A stretch of 64,000 nt of DNA. Source: JBBQYD01 sp942493075. Its GTDB lineage: Bacteria > Verrucomicrobiota > Verrucomicrobiia > Limisphaerales > UBA8199. The notes beneath the pieces were generated by a model. That model had not been told where the DNA came from, searched no databases, and saw nothing but the letters and a program-made list of their open reading frames with translations. The first letter of the stretch is position 1, and every line of letters begins with the position of its first letter. Shown here one piece after another: positions 39,403 through 49,600 of this stretch. The stretch is taken from NCBI GenBank assembly GCA_942493075.1, contig OW818681.1, positions 3,224,001 through 3,288,000 of the forward strand, written 5' to 3'. The position numbers were made by a program, and so were the translations under genes.

Positions 39403-40665
39403 ATGAGCACAACCCTAGTTTCCGATCTGAAGGCGGTTAAGAAAAATCTCCGGAGCCTTGTCGAATCCACCCTTGAACAAACCGGCGGCTTGCTGCGTCT
39501 GGCCCCTTGCTGGGTGCCCCGCTCGTTTCTACAGCCGGGCAAAAGGCTTAAGCTACACCCCGATGATCTTTACGCTTACGGACTCAATCGCGGCGGCATC
39601 GACGAACGCTGGTTCGCCTCCACTACCCCCGCAGCCAACGAGAACCGCACCCCAGATGAGGGATTGAGCTTCGTTGTTTCGAAAAAGCAGAAGTTCACGC
39701 TTCAACAGGCAGTGGCTGAATGCGGCGCGGCTCTTGTTGGCCAAAACATCTGGAAGAAATATCAGCGCTGGCCTGTGTATTCGAAGTTCTTCGACAACAT
39801 GGGGCCCATCCCGCATCACATGCACCAGAATGCGGCGCAGGCCAAATTAGTAGGTCAGGAAGGAAAGCCTGAGGCCTATTACTTCCCGCCTCAGCATAAC
39901 AATGTTGGCAACAATTTCCCTTACACATTCTTCGGTTTTGAACCAGGCACAACCAAGCAGCAGGTTCGCAAATGCCTGGAGAACTGGAACAAAGGTGACA
40001 ATGGGATTCTCGACCTGTCACGCGCCTATCGCTTGAAACCTGGCACCGGATGGCTCGTCCCACCTTGCATACTCCACGCCCCGGGCTCTCTTTGCACTTA
40101 CGAGCCGCAATGGGGCAGCGATGTTTTCGGCATGTATCAATCCCTGGTCGAAGGCCGCGAGGTCCCCTGGTCGCTGCTCGTCAAAGACGTGCCACGCAAG
40201 TATCACAAAGATCTGGATTACCTCGTCGAACAACTCGACTGGGAAGGCAACGTCAACCCCAACTTCAAAGCCAGCCATTATTTAGAGCCCATCCCGGTAG
40301 CCGACACCGCTGAACAGGGCTACATCGACCGCTGGATTACCTATGGCCGTGTAGAGGGTAAACAGCTCTTTTCGGCCAAGGAGCTCACAGTTGATCCGGG
40401 CGCCAAGTGCACCATCAAAGACAACGGTGCCTATGGCTTGATTTGCGTCCAGGGTCGCGGTTCGATTAACGGGCAGACGCTGAACAGCCCGAAACTCATT
40501 CGCTTCCTTGAACTGACCGAGGATGAATTCTTCTGCCCTGAGCAAACAGCCAAGGCCGGAGTGACTTTCGAAAACACAAGCAGTACAGAACCGCTGGTCT
40601 GCCTGCGTTACTTCGGACCGGAGGTCAACCCCGAGGCACCGGACATTGGCGCTGCGAAGGCTTAA
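39403..40665 (+). CDS. Cupin-fold protein, mannose-6-phosphate isomerase class I-like
   Basis: The 420-residue cytoplasmic protein (no signal peptide) carries a type I phosphomannose-isomerase-like metal site: 'IPHHMHQN' (His 139 and His 141), Glu 157 in 'KPEAYY' and His 225 in 'PPCILHAPGS'. Two cupin barrels are suggested, the second around residues 320-410 ('VDPGAKCTIKDNGAYG', 'GRGSING'). It lacks clear similarity to standard ManA in the N-terminal 50 residues, so the substrate may differ from mannose-6-phosphate. Members of this group are often annotated only as cupin or ManA-like. It is followed by a strong terminator at 40690 and is therefore a single-gene transcript. Confidence 0.7.
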   Translation: MSTTLVSDLKAVKKNLRSLVESTLEQTGGLLRLAPCWVPRSFLQPGKRLKLHPDDLYAYGLNRGGIDERWFASTTPAANENRTPDEGLSFVVSKKQKFTLQQAVAECGAALVGQNIWKKYQRWPVYSKFFDNMGPIPHHMHQNAAQAKLVGQEGKPEAYYFPPQHNNVGNNFPYTFFGFEPGTTKQQVRKCLENWNKGDNGILDLSRAYRLKPGTGWLVPPCILHAPGSLCTYEPQWGSDVFGMYQSLVEGREVPWSLLVKDVPRKYHKDLDYLVEQLDWEGNVNPNFKASHYLEPIPVADTAEQGYIDRWITYGRVEGKQLFSAKELTVDPGAKCTIKDNGAYGLICVQGRGSINGQTLNSPKLIRFLELTEDEFFCPEQTAKAGVTFENTSSTEPLVCLRYFGPEVNPEAPDIGAAKA

Positions 40666-40689
40666 CTGCACAACACCTTCGAATCTCAG

Positions 40690-40718
40690 GCCGCTCGGAA
40701 ACCCGGGCGGCTTTTTTT
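40690..40718 (+). terminator. Rho-independent terminator after the cupin gene
   Basis: A 9-bp stem GCCGCTCGG / CCGGGCGGC (one G-U pair), a 4-base AAAC loop and a run of seven T. It begins 25 bp after the cupin stop codon. Confidence 0.85.
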
Positions 40719-40756
40719 ATTAGCCTTCACACTGCCCGGGAACATAGTCTTGGTCC

Positions 40757-41143
40757 ATGGATTCGCTCGACATCGCCACCATCGTGAAACAACAACGCCA
40801 ATTCGTGGCTGAACGAAAGTGGGAGAAATTTCACACACCGAAGAACCTGAGCATGGCGCTGGCGGTTGAGGCTGCGGAGTTGATGGAGATATTCCAGTGG
40901 CTGAGTCAGAAAGAAGCGAAAGCGATCAAGCAAGAACCCGCAAAAGCCAAAGCTGTGAAGGATGAACTGGCGGATGTTTTCTTTTACCTGGTACGGCTCG
41001 CTGATGTCCTCCAAGTAGATTTGGGGCAGGCATTCACCCAGAAGATGTCCAAAAACGCGGCTAAATACCCGGTCCATCTCGCACGAGGCAACGCCAGAAA
41101 GTACAACGAATTTTTACGTGGAAAAGGCCTGAACCCTCGGTGA
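40757..41143 (+). CDS. MazG-like nucleotide pyrophosphohydrolase (dCTPase/RS21-C6 type)
   Basis: The 128-residue all-alpha protein has the EXXE...EXXD metal motif of the MazG superfamily: E38-A-A-E41 in 'AVEAAELMEIFQW' and E70-L-A-D73 in 'KDELADVFFYLVRLAD'. Its size and the 'KWEKFHTPKNLSMALAVEAAEL' region (residues 21-42) match the single-domain dCTP pyrophosphatase-like group. It hydrolyses (d)NTPs to monophosphates and pyrophosphate as house-cleaning in the cytoplasm; dCTP or modified dCTP is the usual substrate in this group. It ends 41 bp from the convergent sigma-factor gene. Confidence 0.9.
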   Translation: MDSLDIATIVKQQRQFVAERKWEKFHTPKNLSMALAVEAAELMEIFQWLSQKEAKAIKQEPAKAKAVKDELADVFFYLVRLADVLQVDLGQAFTQKMSKNAAKYPVHLARGNARKYNEFLRGKGLNPR

Positions 41144-41184
41144 GAGTCCAGGCGCTGTTTCCAGGCAGGATGCTCAGAATCAGA

Positions 41185-43704
41185 TCAGGCTGAGATCGGG
41201 GCCATCCCGCGACGGCGACCAAGCATCCAAGCCACCAAGCCTCCGCCAAGGATACCGAGCAGGCATCCGGCAAAGACGACCAGGATCAGCCCTGCCGGCT
41301 TAAAGCCCGACAGCCGTTCCGTGCCGGCCTGTGCCTTAGAAGTAATCTCCGCCAGTTTTGTTTCTCCATTGTTCTGGCTCACGAACTCCTCCGCCGCAGT
41401 GTTCGCGACTGCCGCAGCCGTCTCGTCATTCTGATGATAGACTACGATTTCCAGGGCCTCGCCCTTGCTCTGAGTCATGGTTTCCACCATGAGCAGTCCC
41501 AGTGTGCGCTTTGAGTCCGATCCAAGACGGGCTAAAACTTTCTCCTGAAAAGCAGCCGATTGGATCTCGCCCGCAGCGTCAGGCAGAGCATGGCTGATTT
41601 CGTCTGACTTGATGCTCACTCTGGCAACGCTGACGAACACCCCCTGCCTGAACGCGGCAGGCTTCCAGAGTCCCAGGACGCACACGGCTAAGAAGATCAC
41701 ACCAAAGCCAACCCAAAAACCCCAAGACGGCCGTTTGACGCCTTTAGCTGCCCAGGCCAGCAGGAGTGCTGATCCCGACAGCAAGATCAGGATGCACACA
41801 AGAGACACGACCGGCTTCAAATCGGCATGCCCAAAGTCGCGCCCCTGAGAAATTGTTCGAAAAGGAATACCCTGATCACGCAACGTTGCCAGGGTGAGGG
41901 CGGTTGCAGGAGCTGCGATGCGCGTGCCCTCTTTCTCGCGCGGCGTGATGCTCAGTTCAGTGCTGCCATCGGCATAAGTAACCAGCGTGTAGCGTGCCGC
42001 GGGGTATTCGGAGATGATTCCGGACAGATCCGATTCGGAAATGACCCGGGTGTCCCATCGAGTTATTAGTCCGACAAAAGTGCCAACGGCGATTAAACCC
42101 AGCGCCACGGACACAGCGAACGCGCGAAACACATTCCGGGAGCGAATATCCTCAAAGGCCTCATTCGCCGCAAACCCGAAAGGCATCACCCGGGGACGAT
42201 TCAGCAGAATCATCGCGCCCATGGGAGTGAGGAAAAACGCCAGTAATCCCAACAATCGTGGTGCAGAACCGAATTGATCGAAATCAACTCCATGCACGTA
42301 GGTTTTGCACACCACCTGGCCCCGAGCCAGAATGGCGACAGTTTCCCTTTCTATGGGAGCATGATAGACCACTCTGCGGTGGCTCTCCGGCAGTTTTACC
42401 ACCAGGCTTTGCGAACCGTTTCGATACTGCTCAATCCTGAATTCTGCGTCCTTGCGCTCAGAAACAATGGTCTGGAGTTGCGCCGGTGTCAGACGTTCCA
42501 CTGCCAGGCTCTGTTGAAACAGGAATCCGTAAATGGACATTGCGAAGAACACGGTCGGAACGATCATCCCAAGACCCAACCAGGTGTAGAAGCGTTTAAG
42601 ACTTGCCGCGGGTTCGCTCGCTCTCCTCATGCCCTGGCTCCATCGCCACAGCCATATAAACACGAGTGCCGGAACAGCCAGGTAAATCAGGCCCATCCAG
42701 ATCGACGCTCTCTGGTAAATCTCAGGAGTGTCTGACGGCGTCATCCTCAGTGCGGAAATCACCAGGGGCGGTCCCACGATGAAAAGGCCGAAGCTGATGG
42801 CCACGTTCCGCCAAAAGCTGGTGGCATGCTTGAGCTGCCATGAGGAACGGCGAAGCGCGCGATTCATGATGTATCCGGCGCACACACCGAGGAACACCAG
42901 AAAAGCCAGCACTGAGAAATAGGCGATCGCGCCACCCGTCAAAAGCGCACCCAGAGCGCTGGCGACGCCTGCGCTTTTTGCGGTAGCTGAACTTTTCGCG
43001 ACCACCGCACTGGCTGTGGTGGCGGCACTGGCTCCCGCGGTGCTCGCTACGAGCAGCGGCAAAGCGCCCAACACACCCACCGTAAAAGACTTCCCTGGTG
43101 CGCTGTCTTCCAGAGCCCCTTCCACAAAGGAAATCACCTGCTCATGCAGCAGTTTCCGACCTCGCGAAAGCCGCTGCCGAACAGTGTCCTGCGTCAGGTC
43201 CAGCGCCTCGGCCACCTTCTCAACCGACTGATGTTCGCGGTAATACAACACCAACGGTTCACGATACATCTCCGGCACACGTTCTATGGCCCGCCAAAGA
43301 ATCGCCTCCTCTTCCTTCGTGATGATACGTTCGGCGGGTAGGGCCTCCGGTGCTGTCGAGTCAACTGCTGCATCGAGTGATTCCGCCGCATGCACTGGCT
43401 CCTTTTTATCGGCTCGGATGGCCTTGCCAATCAGGTTGCGCGCTATGCCGCATAGCCAGGGCCGCAATTTGTCCGGTTCTCGGAGTGACGGCAGGGATTT
43501 CCAGGCAGTGACAAAAGTCTCCTGCGCCAGATCCTCGCTCCGGGTCACACTGCCTGTCGCGGAGTAAGCAAGGGAACAAATCAGGTTTTGGTAGCGTTCA
43601 ACGATGCGCCCATAGGAATCCAGGTGCCCGTCCCGGCAGGCAGAGACAAGCTCGGCATCGTCGTTTTGGATTGAAGCCACGTTTTGTGAAATCATCATAT
43701 TCAC
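41185..43704 (-). CDS. ECF sigma factor fused to a polytopic membrane domain with Wzz-like end
   Basis: Residues 18-97 are sigma region 2 ('LVSACRDGHLDSYGRIVERY', 'SEDLAQETFVTAWKSL') and about 132-195 are region 4 ('VPEMYREPLVLYY', 'LTQDTVRQRLSRGRKLL'). Instead of stopping near 200, the protein continues to 839 residues with about ten hydrophobic segments (roughly 205-282, 297-395, 483-546, 626-680 and 800-830). A periplasmic-type loop before the last helix resembles the chain-length-regulator (Wzz) C-terminal membrane segment. The start may be GTG 43704 or ATG 43698/43695 after GGTGA. The membrane part could hold the sigma at the membrane until a signal arrives, replacing a separate anti-sigma factor. 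No anti-sigma gene is adjacent. The target promoters are unknown. Confidence 0.8.
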   Translation of the reverse strand: MNMMISQNVASIQNDDAELVSACRDGHLDSYGRIVERYQNLICSLAYSATGSVTRSEDLAQETFVTAWKSLPSLREPDKLRPWLCGIARNLIGKAIRADKKEPVHAAESLDAAVDSTAPEALPAERIITKEEEAILWRAIERVPEMYREPLVLYYREHQSVEKVAEALDLTQDTVRQRLSRGRKLLHEQVISFVEGALEDSAPGKSFTVGVLGALPLLVASTAGASAATTASAVVAKSSATAKSAGVASALGALLTGGAIAYFSVLAFLVFLGVCAGYIMNRALRRSSWQLKHATSFWRNVAISFGLFIVGPPLVISALRMTPSDTPEIYQRASIWMGLIYLAVPALVFIWLWRWSQGMRRASEPAASLKRFYTWLGLGMIVPTVFFAMSIYGFLFQQSLAVERLTPAQLQTIVSERKDAEFRIEQYRNGSQSLVVKLPESHRRVVYHAPIERETVAILARGQVVCKTYVHGVDFDQFGSAPRLLGLLAFFLTPMGAMILLNRPRVMPFGFAANEAFEDIRSRNVFRAFAVSVALGLIAVGTFVGLITRWDTRVISESDLSGIISEYPAARYTLVTYADGSTELSITPREKEGTRIAAPATALTLATLRDQGIPFRTISQGRDFGHADLKPVVSLVCILILLSGSALLLAWAAKGVKRPSWGFWVGFGVIFLAVCVLGLWKPAAFRQGVFVSVARVSIKSDEISHALPDAAGEIQSAAFQEKVLARLGSDSKRTLGLLMVETMTQSKGEALEIVVYHQNDETAAAVANTAAEEFVSQNNGETKLAEITSKAQAGTERLSGFKPAGLILVVFAGCLLGILGGGLVAWMLGRRRGMAPISA

Positions 43705-43824
43705 CGTGTAAGTACCCGGAAAGGCGGAACATGTGACAGACTATCTTCGGAATCCGCAAAGCCGAGGACCGCAGAGGACCGCACAGGCTTGCAACCGCTC
43801 GATTAGGTCGTTACAACTGGCACT

Positions 43825-44991
43825 ATGAACAAGCTCACAAGCTTCCTGGCCGTGCTCTGCTTAGCTTTGCCCGCGTTCGCCGAACAACTCTCGCTTCCCA
43901 ACCCTCTGGTCACCTCTCAAGGCAGGCTGGTCAGTACCGCCAAACAATGGACTCAGCAGCGCCGTCCCGAAACCCTGGAACTGTTTCGTGAGCATGTGTA
44001 CGGACGCACCCCCGTTCAACGACCGCAGCATCAACGCTTCAAAGCCACCACCTCGGATGCCATGAACGGCAAAGCCATCCGGCGCCTTGTGGAGATCGAG
44101 TTTGCAGGTGGAGGCGGCACTGGAACCATCCACGCGGTCATGTTCATTCCCAAAGAGTCCAAACCCGTGCCTTGTTTCCTCATGATCTGTAACCGCAGCA
44201 TGGAGAATCTCGACCCGGAGCGGATCAGCAAGACCCCTTTCTGGCCGGCCGAAGAGATTGTTGAACGGGGATACGCAACAATCGGGTTCCTCGTCTCCGA
44301 TGTTGACCCTGATTTTCATGATGGGTTCACAAACGGTGTTCACGCCATTTTTGATGGGCCGGGACGACGCCAACCCGATGCCTGGGGCACGATTGCCGCA
44401 TGGGCGTGGGGTGCAAGCCGTGTGATGGACTATCTCGTCAGCGATCCTTTGATTGATCCAGACAAGGTCGCCGTTATTGGCCATTCGCGTGGCGGCAAAA
44501 CCGCTCTGTGGGCTGGAGCTGAAGATCAACGGTTCGCTTACGTGATCAGCAACGACTCAGGCAGCACCGGGGCAGCCGTGGCGAGGGGAAAGACGGGCGA
44601 ACACATCGCTAATATCAACAAAGCATTTCCTCATTGGTTTAATGAGAACTACAAGAGGTTCAATGGACGGGAGAACGAGTTGCCAGTCGATCAGCATATG
44701 CTGGCGGCCTTGATTGCTCCCCGCCTGCTCTATATTGCCAGCGCCTCTGAAGATACCTGGGCTGATCCTCGGCACGAGTTCCTCTCAGCGGTGCTTGCCG
44801 AGCCTGTTTACCAACTGTTCAGGCTTAATGGGCTGGGAGCAACGCAAATGCCAGAAGCTGATACGCCTTTGCATGGTGGTGCTATCGGCTACCACTTGAG
44901 AACTGGCAAACATGACCTCACCAAGCAGGATTGGAAGTGCTACATGGACTTTGCTGATCGCCACCTGCGGAGCAGTTCTAGACCGAATTGA
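43825..44991 (+). CDS. Glucuronoyl esterase-type carbohydrate esterase (CE15-like), exported
   Basis: The 388-residue alpha/beta hydrolase has a signal peptide (about 1-19) and the CE15 nucleophile elbow 'VIGHSRGGKTALWAG' (Ser about 221), followed by 'ISNDSGSTGAAV'. An acidic residue lies in 'ASASEDTWADP' (about 308), and the catalytic His is in 'DTPLHGGAIGYHLR' (about 349). CE15 enzymes cut the ester between 4-O-methyl-glucuronic acid of xylan and lignin alcohols, so this points to plant biomass breakdown. It acts outside the cytoplasm. It is a lone gene here, with no xylanases nearby. Acetyl-xylan esterase is a less likely alternative. Confidence 0.85.
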   Translation: MNKLTSFLAVLCLALPAFAEQLSLPNPLVTSQGRLVSTAKQWTQQRRPETLELFREHVYGRTPVQRPQHQRFKATTSDAMNGKAIRRLVEIEFAGGGGTGTIHAVMFIPKESKPVPCFLMICNRSMENLDPERISKTPFWPAEEIVERGYATIGFLVSDVDPDFHDGFTNGVHAIFDGPGRRQPDAWGTIAAWAWGASRVMDYLVSDPLIDPDKVAVIGHSRGGKTALWAGAEDQRFAYVISNDSGSTGAAVARGKTGEHIANINKAFPHWFNENYKRFNGRENELPVDQHMLAALIAPRLLYIASASEDTWADPRHEFLSAVLAEPVYQLFRLNGLGATQMPEADTPLHGGAIGYHLRTGKHDLTKQDWKCYMDFADRHLRSSSRPN

Positions 44992-45060
44992 GAGGGAGAC
45001 AATCGCCCCAACCGCTTTTTGAGAAGCGGCTGCTTTCACGCTCTGGCCGTGGTCCCGATT

Positions 45061-45297
45061 CTATTCCTGTAGATCGGGGCGTCTGGGGGCTGGTTGATTC
45101 CCATAATGGAATCCACCCTCATCCTGATACCCGACCGGAACGATACGATTGAAGAGAGACTTCCATTTCATACGCAGGGGAGTGATCCAGGATTTGGTAC
45201 CAGCAGACTGCACGGCCAGCAACCCAGGCTGCCCTGAGCGAGCGTCAACCAAGCTGGCGAGTCGTGCCACGTCCGTAGAATTGCGGAAAGATTGCAT
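45061..45297 (-). CDS. Possible small hypothetical protein
   Basis: A 78-residue frame with an ATG at 45297 directly behind GAGGA, which is closer than usual for a ribosome-binding site. The product is basic with no membrane segment. The C-terminal half ('SLFNRIVPVGYQDEGGFHYG') looks protein-like, with aromatic and acidic residues in a pattern I associate with short verrucomicrobial hypothetical proteins, though I cannot name a family. It lies between the CE15 esterase and a 490-bp stretch without genes. It may also be a spurious frame. Confidence 0.35.
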   Translation of the reverse strand: MQSFRNSTDVARLASLVDARSGQPGLLAVQSAGTKSWITPLRMKWKSLFNRIVPVGYQDEGGFHYGNQPAPRRPDLQE

Positions 45298-45787
45298 TCC
45301 TCACAACACTTTTTTTGCCTAAAACCACACCAATTTTGTCCCACGGATCATTTAAAACCACCACACCTTGATGCATTCTCCCCTCTCATCCCCTGCCCAT
45401 TGCGGTAGGTGCAGTTTCAGGCCATTTATCCGTTCCTGACTTATTCACAGCCTATTCACAGCCCCTTGCAGGCTATCTCCTGCTCCCTTTTCCATTTCAC
45501 TGTTGCGTATTACTACGGGTAACGCATCAGGGCACTTACCCCAAAAGCATAGGGGCCTTACCTGCCGAAACAATGGATCACGGTGGCCAATGCCCGCCAT
45601 TTTTTATACATTCGGTACATCGGTCCGCGGTCGTACACGGGCCAAGCTCCAGTCGGTGTAATTCCTTCACCCAGCCCCTAAAAACCCACCCACTTTTAAC
45701 CGCACCCCTCACCCCTCAATACCTTGGCGGGTTGACGGGCATCACAGGTTCTGCAAATCTGCCCGCGTATCAATCTTTGAGGCCATT
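45298..45787. other. Gene-free intergenic stretch upstream of the nucleotidyltransferase gene
   Basis: No convincing coding frame was seen on either strand in these 490 bp. The base composition is more AT-rich and pyrimidine-heavy than in neighbouring genes. An 11-bp unit TATTCACAGCC is repeated in tandem at 45442-45463. It presumably contains the promoter of the 45788 operon, but I could not pick a clear -35/-10 pair. Confidence 0.4.
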
Positions 45788-46618
45788 GTGGAAATCAAGA
45801 AAGCAATCATTACCGCTGCAGGCAAAGCCCAGCAAACACTCCCCCTCCAAACCCTCGTTGATCGCGACGGGATCACCAAGACGGCACTTCAGATCATCCT
45901 GGAAGAGATTGCGGCCGCAGGGATCGAAGATGTCTGCGTGGTAGTGAGCCCTGGAGATCAGGAAGCCTACCGAACTGCGGCAGGCAAACTGGGCAGTCGC
46001 CTGAGATTTGTCGAACAGGCCTCCCCACAGGGCTATGGTCACGCCGTGTGGTGCGCGCGGTCCTTCGTGGCCAATGAACCATTCCTGCTCCTTGTTGGTG
46101 ACCACCTGTACGTGACGTCCGGCTCCATGCGTTGCGCTCAACAGCTTGTCACGACCGCCATGGCAGAAAACTGCGCGGTTTCGGCAGTTCAAGCTACCCA
46201 TGAGAGCAAGCTCCCATTCTATGGCACCGTGGGCGGAAGACTCGCAACGGGCCGCACCTCGCTTTATGAGGTGTCGGAGGTTTTGGAGAAGCCCACCCCA
46301 ACCGAAGCCGAACAACGGCTGATTGTGCCCGGCTTGCGGGCCGGCCATTACCTGTGTTTCTTCGGCATGCACGTTCTGACTCCTGCTGTAATGGAGTTAC
46401 TGAACGCGGCGGTGGCCAGCACTTCGGAGCGTGTTCAACTGACACCAGCTCTGGCTCAACTAGCCCGTCGTGAGCGTTACCTTGCATGCGAACTGAAGGG
46501 CAGACGCTATGACATCGGCGTTCAGTATGGCCTTCTCACAGCACAGTTAGCGCTGGCCCTGGCCGGTGAAGACCGTGATGAAGTCCTAACCAGTATTATT
46601 GAGCTGCTTGCCCGCTAA
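45788..46618 (+). CDS. GalU-like nucleotidyltransferase with degenerate nucleotide loop
   Basis: The 276-residue protein follows the sugar-1-phosphate nucleotidyltransferase fold: N-terminal 'MEIKKAIITAAGKAQQTLP', 'QGYGHAVWCA' (82-90) as in GalU uridylyltransferases, 'LVGDHLYV' (102-109, in place of the GDD metal site) and 'EVLEKPTP'. The normal G-x-G-T-R-x-x-P loop is changed to G-K-A-Q-Q-T-L-P, so the pyrophosphorylase-signature Arg is missing and activity may be altered or lost. Translation starts at a GTG. The next gene encodes a kinase/UDP-sugar pyrophosphorylase fusion and begins 13 bp after this stop, so the two are cotranscribed and may act as a pair on the same sugar. Confidence 0.75.
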   Translation: MEIKKAIITAAGKAQQTLPLQTLVDRDGITKTALQIILEEIAAAGIEDVCVVVSPGDQEAYRTAAGKLGSRLRFVEQASPQGYGHAVWCARSFVANEPFLLLVGDHLYVTSGSMRCAQQLVTTAMAENCAVSAVQATHESKLPFYGTVGGRLATGRTSLYEVSEVLEKPTPTEAEQRLIVPGLRAGHYLCFFGMHVLTPAVMELLNAAVASTSERVQLTPALAQLARRERYLACELKGRRYDIGVQYGLLTAQLALALAGEDRDEVLTSIIELLAR

Positions 46619-46631
46619 ACCCGCGCAGACC

Positions 46632-49600
46632 ATGCCTGACCTGATTTCAATCATCACCGCAGCAGATCCCTCGCGGCGCAACCAAAGCCTGGATGAGGTT
46701 TGCGCTTCCTTGTCCGCACCCGAACTGCTGGATCAATGCGCGCGGCTGGAAGAATTCAGGCGTACCAGCGATAACCTGTATGAACGTGTGCGAGCCCTGT
46801 TCTTTCTCTATGCGATCCATCGGTTTCACCTTCCAGAAAAACTCAGCCTCAGAAACAGCACTGGTGAGAAACCGGCGCTCATTCCCTTCCATGGTTACGA
46901 GCAGCTCCTCCAGCGCCGTTTCGAGGAAGCCATCGACCGATTCCTGAGCCAGCAACAAGCAGAAGGACCCAGCGACGCTCTTAGCAGCGCCCTTGCCGCA
47001 GCTTATCATCGACTCGCGTTTCAAACTCTGGCCGACCAGGTGCGTCGCAGCGTGCGTTCAGTGCGCGGCAATCAGTGGATGTTCCGCATGGGGCACCCGG
47101 CGGACCAACCGCTGCGTTTGCGGCCCGAATTGCTCCAGCGCCATCCGGGCGATGGCACCTTTCCGATCCTGCGAGAGCGCACTCCCGTGCGCATGGACCT
47201 CACTCATTGCGGGTGGAGCGACATATTCTTCCTGGGCATGGATTACCCCGAGGGAGCCAAGGTGCTCAATGTTTCCATCGACCTGGGTGTTCATGGACGT
47301 GACACTGAGCCACGCCCTCCAGTCGAAGCTTACCTGCGCGTCATCGAGGAACCGGCGCTGCGCCTGGTCAGCGTTGATCTTGGCGCGATTGCCCATATTA
47401 CAAGCCTGGCTGAGGTGTTCGATTTCGCGAAAGATTACCTCGGCCTCTTAAAAGCGGCCGTTATTGCTTCGGGAATTGTTCCACCCGGCCTGGAGGGATC
47501 AGGCCACAGCCTCGCTGACCTGCTCAAACAACTCGTCGGCCCAGGCCGAGGCCTGGAGATCGTGAGTAATGTTAACAACATTCCCAAAGGCTCACGACTG
47601 GCTGTCTCGACCAACTTGCTGGCGGCATTGGTGGGACTCTGCATGCGGGCCACAGGACAAGCCGCATCACTCACTGGTCCACTGCAGGAGCATGAACGCC
47701 GACTCGTTCTGGCGCGTGCCCTGTTGGGTGAATGGCTCGGTGGATCGGGTGGTGGATGGCAGGACTCAGGCGGGGTATGGCCCGGGGTGAAGCTCATCGA
47801 AGGCGTCGCCGCAGCCGATGGCGACCCCGAGTACGGCATCAGCCGTGGACGCCTCATGCCCCAGCACAGGATACTCACCGAGGCGGATGCCTCTTCCGCC
47901 ACGCGGCAGAAGTTGCAGGATTCCCTTATCCTGGTACACGGCGGCATGGCTCAAAACGTGGGACCGATCCTGGAGATGGTCACGGAGAAATACCTGTTGC
48001 GCTCTGGTGCAGAATGGCAAGCACGCCAGAGCATGCTGGGCATTCTCAACGAAATTCTCACCAGTCTGCGCACAGGCGACGTTGCGGGCATCGGCGCAGC
48101 CACAACCCGTAATTTCGACGGCCCAATCCAAACAATCATTCCGTGGGCCACCAACTATTATACGGAGTCATTGATCAACCGGGTGCGCACAGAATTCAAG
48201 GAGGCATTCTGGGGATTTTGGATGCTCGGCGGCATGTCCGGAGGTGGCATGGGCTTCATCTTTGATCCCGAGCACAAGGCCAGAGCTCAGGAAAGGCTTC
48301 AACAGATTCTTTCGGAGACCAAGCGCGAGCTGGAACATGCCCTGCCCTTTGCCATGGAACCGGTGGTGTATGATTTCGCCATCAATGACCGCGGGACTTT
48401 TGCAGACCTCTTGAGCGGAGATGAGGGTTTGATGCCTCAGGGCTATTATGTGCTAATGCTCCCATCCCTCCTCCGTCAGGAGCGCAATGCCTTGCCACTG
48501 ACCCAGCGGGCAGAAATGGACAAGTTCGGCGCTGCATGCCGCACCCGGCCTGACCTGCGCGGCATGGTCCAAACCCTTTTTGAACTCATGTTGCCGCGTG
48601 GAAAAGCCCACGCCGCTTCCAGTCAGGACCTGGAAGCTCTTCTGGAAGCCAATGGCTTTGACCGCGTGCAGCACGAGCAAATCCGGGCGGAGCTGAAAGC
48701 CGGGCGAATCGGTCTCGCCCAAAACCGTTTGCCCGCCTCAGCGATCATAGAGGATGTAAGGCCTTCGGACGTTTTGGATTGCTCCGGGCTTGAAACCGAT
48801 GGCGGTGCACATGACATCGGCATGGCAGCGCTGAAAGCCGGCCAGGTTGCCGTGGTCACGCTCGCCGCGGGAGCCGGCAGCCGTTGGACTCAAGGAGCCG
48901 GTGTGGTCAAAGCACTGCATCCCTTCTGCAAACTGGGAGGGCAGCACCGCACGTTCGTAGAAACGCACCTCGCAAAGAGCCGCAGGATTTCTCGTCTCAC
49001 AGGAACGCCGATTCCCCATGTGTTCACCACCAGTTATCTAACCCATGCTCCAACCGAGGAATTCCTGGCGCGGCACAACCATTACGCCTACAAAGGACCG
49101 CTTCATCTCTCGCGCGGGAAATCTGTTGGACTACGCATGATACCCACCGTGCGCGATCTGCGTTTCGCCTGGGAAGAGATGCCTCAGCAAGTCTTGGACG
49201 AACAGCAACAGAAAGTCCGAGACAGCCTGCGTCATGCCCTGCAAAACTGGGCACGACAGGCTGGTGAAACATCGGATTATACTGACAACTTGCCTCTGCA
49301 ATGTCTGCATCCCGTCGGGCACTGGTTCGAAATTCCCAACCTCCTCCGCAACGGCGTACTTAGCCAGCTTCTAGAGGAGCGGCCCCAGTTGAAATATCTC
49401 ATGCTTCACAATGTCGACACTCTCGGTGCCGACCTGAACCCCGCGCTGCTTGGGACTCATATCGAATCGGGTGCCTGTCTTTCTTTTGAAGTTATTACGC
49501 GCCGATTAGAGGATCGCGGCGGAGGGCTTGCACGCGTGAATGGAATGGTCCGCCTGGTCGAAGGATTAGCCATGCCGCGGGAGGAAGCGGAGTTCTCGCT

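Noticed and set aside
45001..45035. Hairpin CCGCTT/AAGCGG after the CE15 esterase gene as a terminator
   Set aside because: Only six pairs and no T-run follows; too weak to call.
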